Origin: CAMNAO01 sp045605145
GTDB lineage: Bacteria; Bacillota; Clostridia; Oscillospirales; Oscillospiraceae
Direction of reading: 5' to 3'
Assembly (NCBI GenBank): GCA_045605145.1
Contig: JAZUPH010000090.1
Location: 1 to 14,596 of the forward strand
DNA length: 14,596 bases
The notes under the pieces were generated by a model. That model did no database searches, was not told the origin of the DNA, and was given only the letters and a program-made list of their open reading frames with translations. A program made the position numbers and the translations under genes. Below, in pieces: positions 12,816 through 14,596 of this stretch (its first letter is position 1; each line of letters begins with the position of its first letter).

Positions 12816-14239
12816 ATAATGCCGCAGATATGACCGTGATGATCGGCCTTGAGATACATATTGAGCTTAAAACAGATTCCAAGCTCTTCTGCACCTGCCC
12901 CTCCTGCTTCGGTGCGCCGGCAAACAGCCTGAGCTGTCCTGTCTGCGCGGGACACCCCGGTACACTGCCACGCCTTAACAGGGCGGCTGTGCTGCAGGGT
13001 CTGCGCCTTGGCCTGGCCCTGGGCGGTAAGGCGGATGATACACTGATCTTTGACCGAAAGAGCTATTTTTACCCCGACCTGCCAAAGGCGTACCAGATTA
13101 CCCAGCGCCGCAGACCTATTATCCGTGGCGGCGAGCTGGCCGTTTCCACAGCTGAGGGATTCAAAACTGTGCGCATCCGCGAGGCTCATATCGAGGAGGA
13201 TGCGGGAAAGCTACAGCACGACAGAGGTAGCGGCGTGAGCCTTGTTGATCTTAACCGCAGCGGCGTACCCCTGCTTGAGGTGGTTACCGAGCCTGATCTC
13301 GCCTGCGGAGAAGAGGCGGCGCAGTTCGCCCGTCGCCTGCGCGACCTCGCCGTGTGGCTGGGCGTAAGCGACGGAAAAATGCAGGAGGGCAGCCTCCGCG
13401 CCGATGTCAACCTGTCACTGTGCCGTGACGGAGTACCCGGTGAGCGGACGGAGATCAAAAACCTGGGCTCGTTTCGGGATATAGTCCGCGCTGCAGATGC
13501 GGAGGCGGAACGCCAGCGCGCCATTTATGCCGCCGGCGGCCGTGTTGAGCGCTGTACCCTGCGCTGGGACGGACAAATGCAGACGGTTACCGTCATGCGT
13601 GAAAAAGAGGGGGAGGGCGGCTACAGATATTCACCCGAGCCGGATATCCCGCCCGTCGCTCTTGCAGGGTGCATAGTCGATGATATTCTCTGCGGATTTG
13701 GTGAGCTGCCCCACGATAAAGAGCTGCGATATATATCCATGGGCGTTGCCCCGGAAAAAGCTGAGCTTGCCTGCCGCGACAGGGCGCAGGCTGAATTGTG
13801 CGACGCTGTTATTGCTCTGGGTGCCCCCGCTGTCCAGACCATAAACTGGGTGCTGGGCGAGGTGGCTGCGGTGATGCGCCGCCGTGGGCTTGAGGGGGCC
13901 GCACCTGTACCGCCACGGACTCTCGCCCGGCTTATCGAGCTTACGGAGAAGGGTGCCATCACCCGCGCCACGGCAAAAGAACTTCTGGATGAGCTGTTTG
14001 ACGGCGGTGATGCGGATGAGCTTATTGCGCAACGCGGACTTGTCCGTGTGGATGACGGTGCAGCCGTCCATGCCGCTGTGGACGCCGTTATTTGTGAGGG
14101 CGGAAAAGCTGTTGACGATTACCTCGCGGGGAAGGATAAGGCCTTTGCCGCAATAATGGGCGCTGTCATGCGCCGACTTAAGGGCCGTGCCGACCCGCAG
14201 CTTGTGACCCGTATGCTGCGCGAGGCACTGGATAAATAA
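12812..14239 (+). CDS. gatB: Glutamyl-tRNA(Gln)/aspartyl-tRNA(Asn) amidotransferase subunit B
   Basis: A 475-residue subunit of normal family length that binds and activates the misacylated tRNA. The GatB N-terminal catalytic domain carries GLEIHIEL (12-19), a cysteine set suited to zinc (Cys27, Cys29, Cys42, Cys45) and SCPVCAGHPGTLPRLN. Other marks are KSYFYPDLPKAYQITQ, IREAHIEEDAGKL, DLNRSGVPLLEVVTEPD, GSLRADVNLS and RTEIKNLGSF. The last 150 residues or so are the YqeY-like tRNA-binding domain. The ATG at 12812 overlaps the gatA stop by 4 bp. No intrinsic terminator is visible after the TAA at 14239. A stretch of this gene (13867-14055, about residues 353-414) recurs inverted downstream at 14346-14534. 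Confidence 0.97.
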   Translation: MNNAADMTVMIGLEIHIELKTDSKLFCTCPSCFGAPANSLSCPVCAGHPGTLPRLNRAAVLQGLRLGLALGGKADDTLIFDRKSYFYPDLPKAYQITQRRRPIIRGGELAVSTAEGFKTVRIREAHIEEDAGKLQHDRGSGVSLVDLNRSGVPLLEVVTEPDLACGEEAAQFARRLRDLAVWLGVSDGKMQEGSLRADVNLSLCRDGVPGERTEIKNLGSFRDIVRAADAEAERQRAIYAAGGRVERCTLRWDGQMQTVTVMREKEGEGGYRYSPEPDIPPVALAGCIVDDILCGFGELPHDKELRYISMGVAPEKAELACRDRAQAELCDAVIALGAPAVQTINWVLGEVAAVMRRRGLEGAAPVPPRTLARLIELTEKGAITRATAKELLDELFDGGDADELIAQRGLVRVDDGAAVHAAVDAVICEGGKAVDDYLAGKDKAFAAIMGAVMRRLKGRADPQLVTRMLREALDK

Positions 14240-14296
14240 ACACCTGCCCCGGAGGATTGCTTAAGTCGGATCGTAGCCATGTCGTTCTGTGAGCCA

Positions 14297-14346
14297 AGGA
14301 GTTGATTTATGACATTGTCTTCCTAAGACCGCTTGGCCTCCGACTT
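14297..14346. repeat. Left arm of a 50-bp inverted repeat
   Basis: These 50 bases are the reverse complement of 14535-14584 with one mismatch (14328 against 14553). The outer 12 bases (14285-14296 against 14585-14596) still match at 8 of 12, so the repeat may run on past the window. Reading inward, the arm holds AAGGAG, a 7-nt gap, an ATG (14309) and a five-codon frame ending in TAA. No target-site duplication is evident. Confidence 0.93.
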
Positions 14347-14534
14347 CATCCACACGGACAAGTCCGCGTTGCGCAATAAGCTCATCCGCATCACCGCCGT
14401 CAAACAGCTCATCCAGAAGTTCTTTTGCCGTGGCGCGGGTGATGGCACCCTTCTCCGTGAGCTCGATAAGCCTGGCGAGAGTCCGGGACGGCACAGGTGC
14501 AGCCCCCTCAAGTCCACGGCGGCGCATCACCGCA
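14346..14534 (-). pseudogene. gatB: Inverted partial copy of gatB
   Basis: These 189 bases are the reverse complement of gatB 13867-14055 without gaps, matching 182 of 189. The seven differences correspond to gatB positions 13888, 13900, 13909, 13913, 13915, 13928 and 13942; the 113 bases 13943-14055 are identical. Five of six altered codons are synonymous and one changes Pro to Ser. It encodes only about residues 353-414 of GatB, in frame within a 95-codon minus-strand frame (14261-14548) that starts with TTG in the right arm and runs through the left arm. I see no reason to think it makes a functional protein. Confidence 0.92.
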
Positions 14535-14584
14535 AAGTCGGAGGCCAAGCGGGCTTAGGAAGACAATGTCATAAATCAACTCCT
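14535..14584. repeat. Right arm of a 50-bp inverted repeat
   Basis: Reverse complement of 14297-14346, with 49 of 50 matching. It also carries, on the minus strand, the same AGGAG-7 nt-ATG-five codon-TAA arrangement. The window ends 12 bases further on, so what lies outside the repeat on this side is unknown. Confidence 0.93.
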
Positions 14585-14596
14585 ATGGTCCCAGAA

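Noticed and set aside
13867..14534. Diversity-generating retroelement template/variable repeat pair
   Set aside because: The differences are of mixed types and mostly silent, not adenine-specific, and no reverse transcriptase is present.
14297..14584. Integron attC site
   Set aside because: The arms lack GTTRRRY/RYYYAAC cores (GTTGATT does not fit), and no integrase is near.
14535..14596. tRNA-like stretch (GGCCAAGCGGGCTTAGG resembles a D-arm)
   Set aside because: I could not form an anticodon stem or matching acceptor and T arms, and the sequence is accounted for by the inverted repeat.

Overview
The window looks like a piece of a Gram-positive Firmicutes genome, most likely an uncultured Clostridia / Oscillospiraceae-type gut bacterium. 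This is an inference from strong AGGAGG-type ribosome sites, several TTG starts, sigma-A promoters with 17-bp spacers, a T-box leader on thrS, a GatCAB amidotransferase, a DUF4430 lipoprotein next to an ECF S component, and tandem MATE transporters. Base composition is GC-rich in the genes and AT-rich in promoters. There is no phage module, CRISPR array, rRNA or convincing tRNA. Most of the window is ordinary core or near-core genome.

Layout. (1) 1-915, minus strand: promoter, cobalamin riboswitch, DUF4430 lipoprotein, and a partial ECF-transporter S component overlapping the lipoprotein stop by 4 bp. Together they look like a B12/corrinoid uptake locus. (2) 929-4109, minus strand: two tandem paralogous MATE efflux proteins of identical length (478 aa), each with its own consensus promoter and a hairpin behind it. 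(3) 4222-6323, plus strand: promoter, threonine T-box riboswitch, thrS (encoding a ThrRS without the N-terminal TGS domain) and its terminator. (4) 6334-7496, minus strand: AI-2E/YtvI-type membrane protein. (5) 7511-8130, plus strand: two-CBS-domain protein. (6) 8129-8642, minus strand: short HTH-less S24/LexA-like protein whose catalytic Lys position appears to be Arg, behind a leader with a perfect 13-bp hairpin. (7) 8719-11136, minus strand: operon of family-4 uracil-DNA glycosylase, a DUF2156 (lysyl-phosphatidylglycerol-synthase-like) protein and a GNAT acetyltransferase. (8) 11121-14239, plus strand: gatC-gatA-gatB, tightly packed, fired from a promoter that physically overlaps the divergent glycosylase promoter.

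The oddest stretch is the last 350 bases. Downstream of gatB, with no visible terminator in between, lies a 50-bp inverted repeat (49 of 50 matching) enclosing a 189-nt inverted copy of the gatB region encoding about residues 353-414. The copy matches 182 of 189 positions. All seven differences fall in one 55-nt stretch and mostly keep the amino acid, so it looks like another gatB allele rather than a simple fold-back of the adjacent gene. Read-through from gatB would make an RNA with a long stem and a loop antisense to gatB. The window ends inside or just beyond this repeat, so a mobile element, an invertible or antisense device, and an assembly chimera all remain possible.

Functionally, thrS and gatCAB serve aminoacyl-tRNA supply, and the DUF2156 family includes enzymes that consume aminoacyl-tRNA. 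The MATE pair, AI-2E protein and ECF component are membrane transport proteins.
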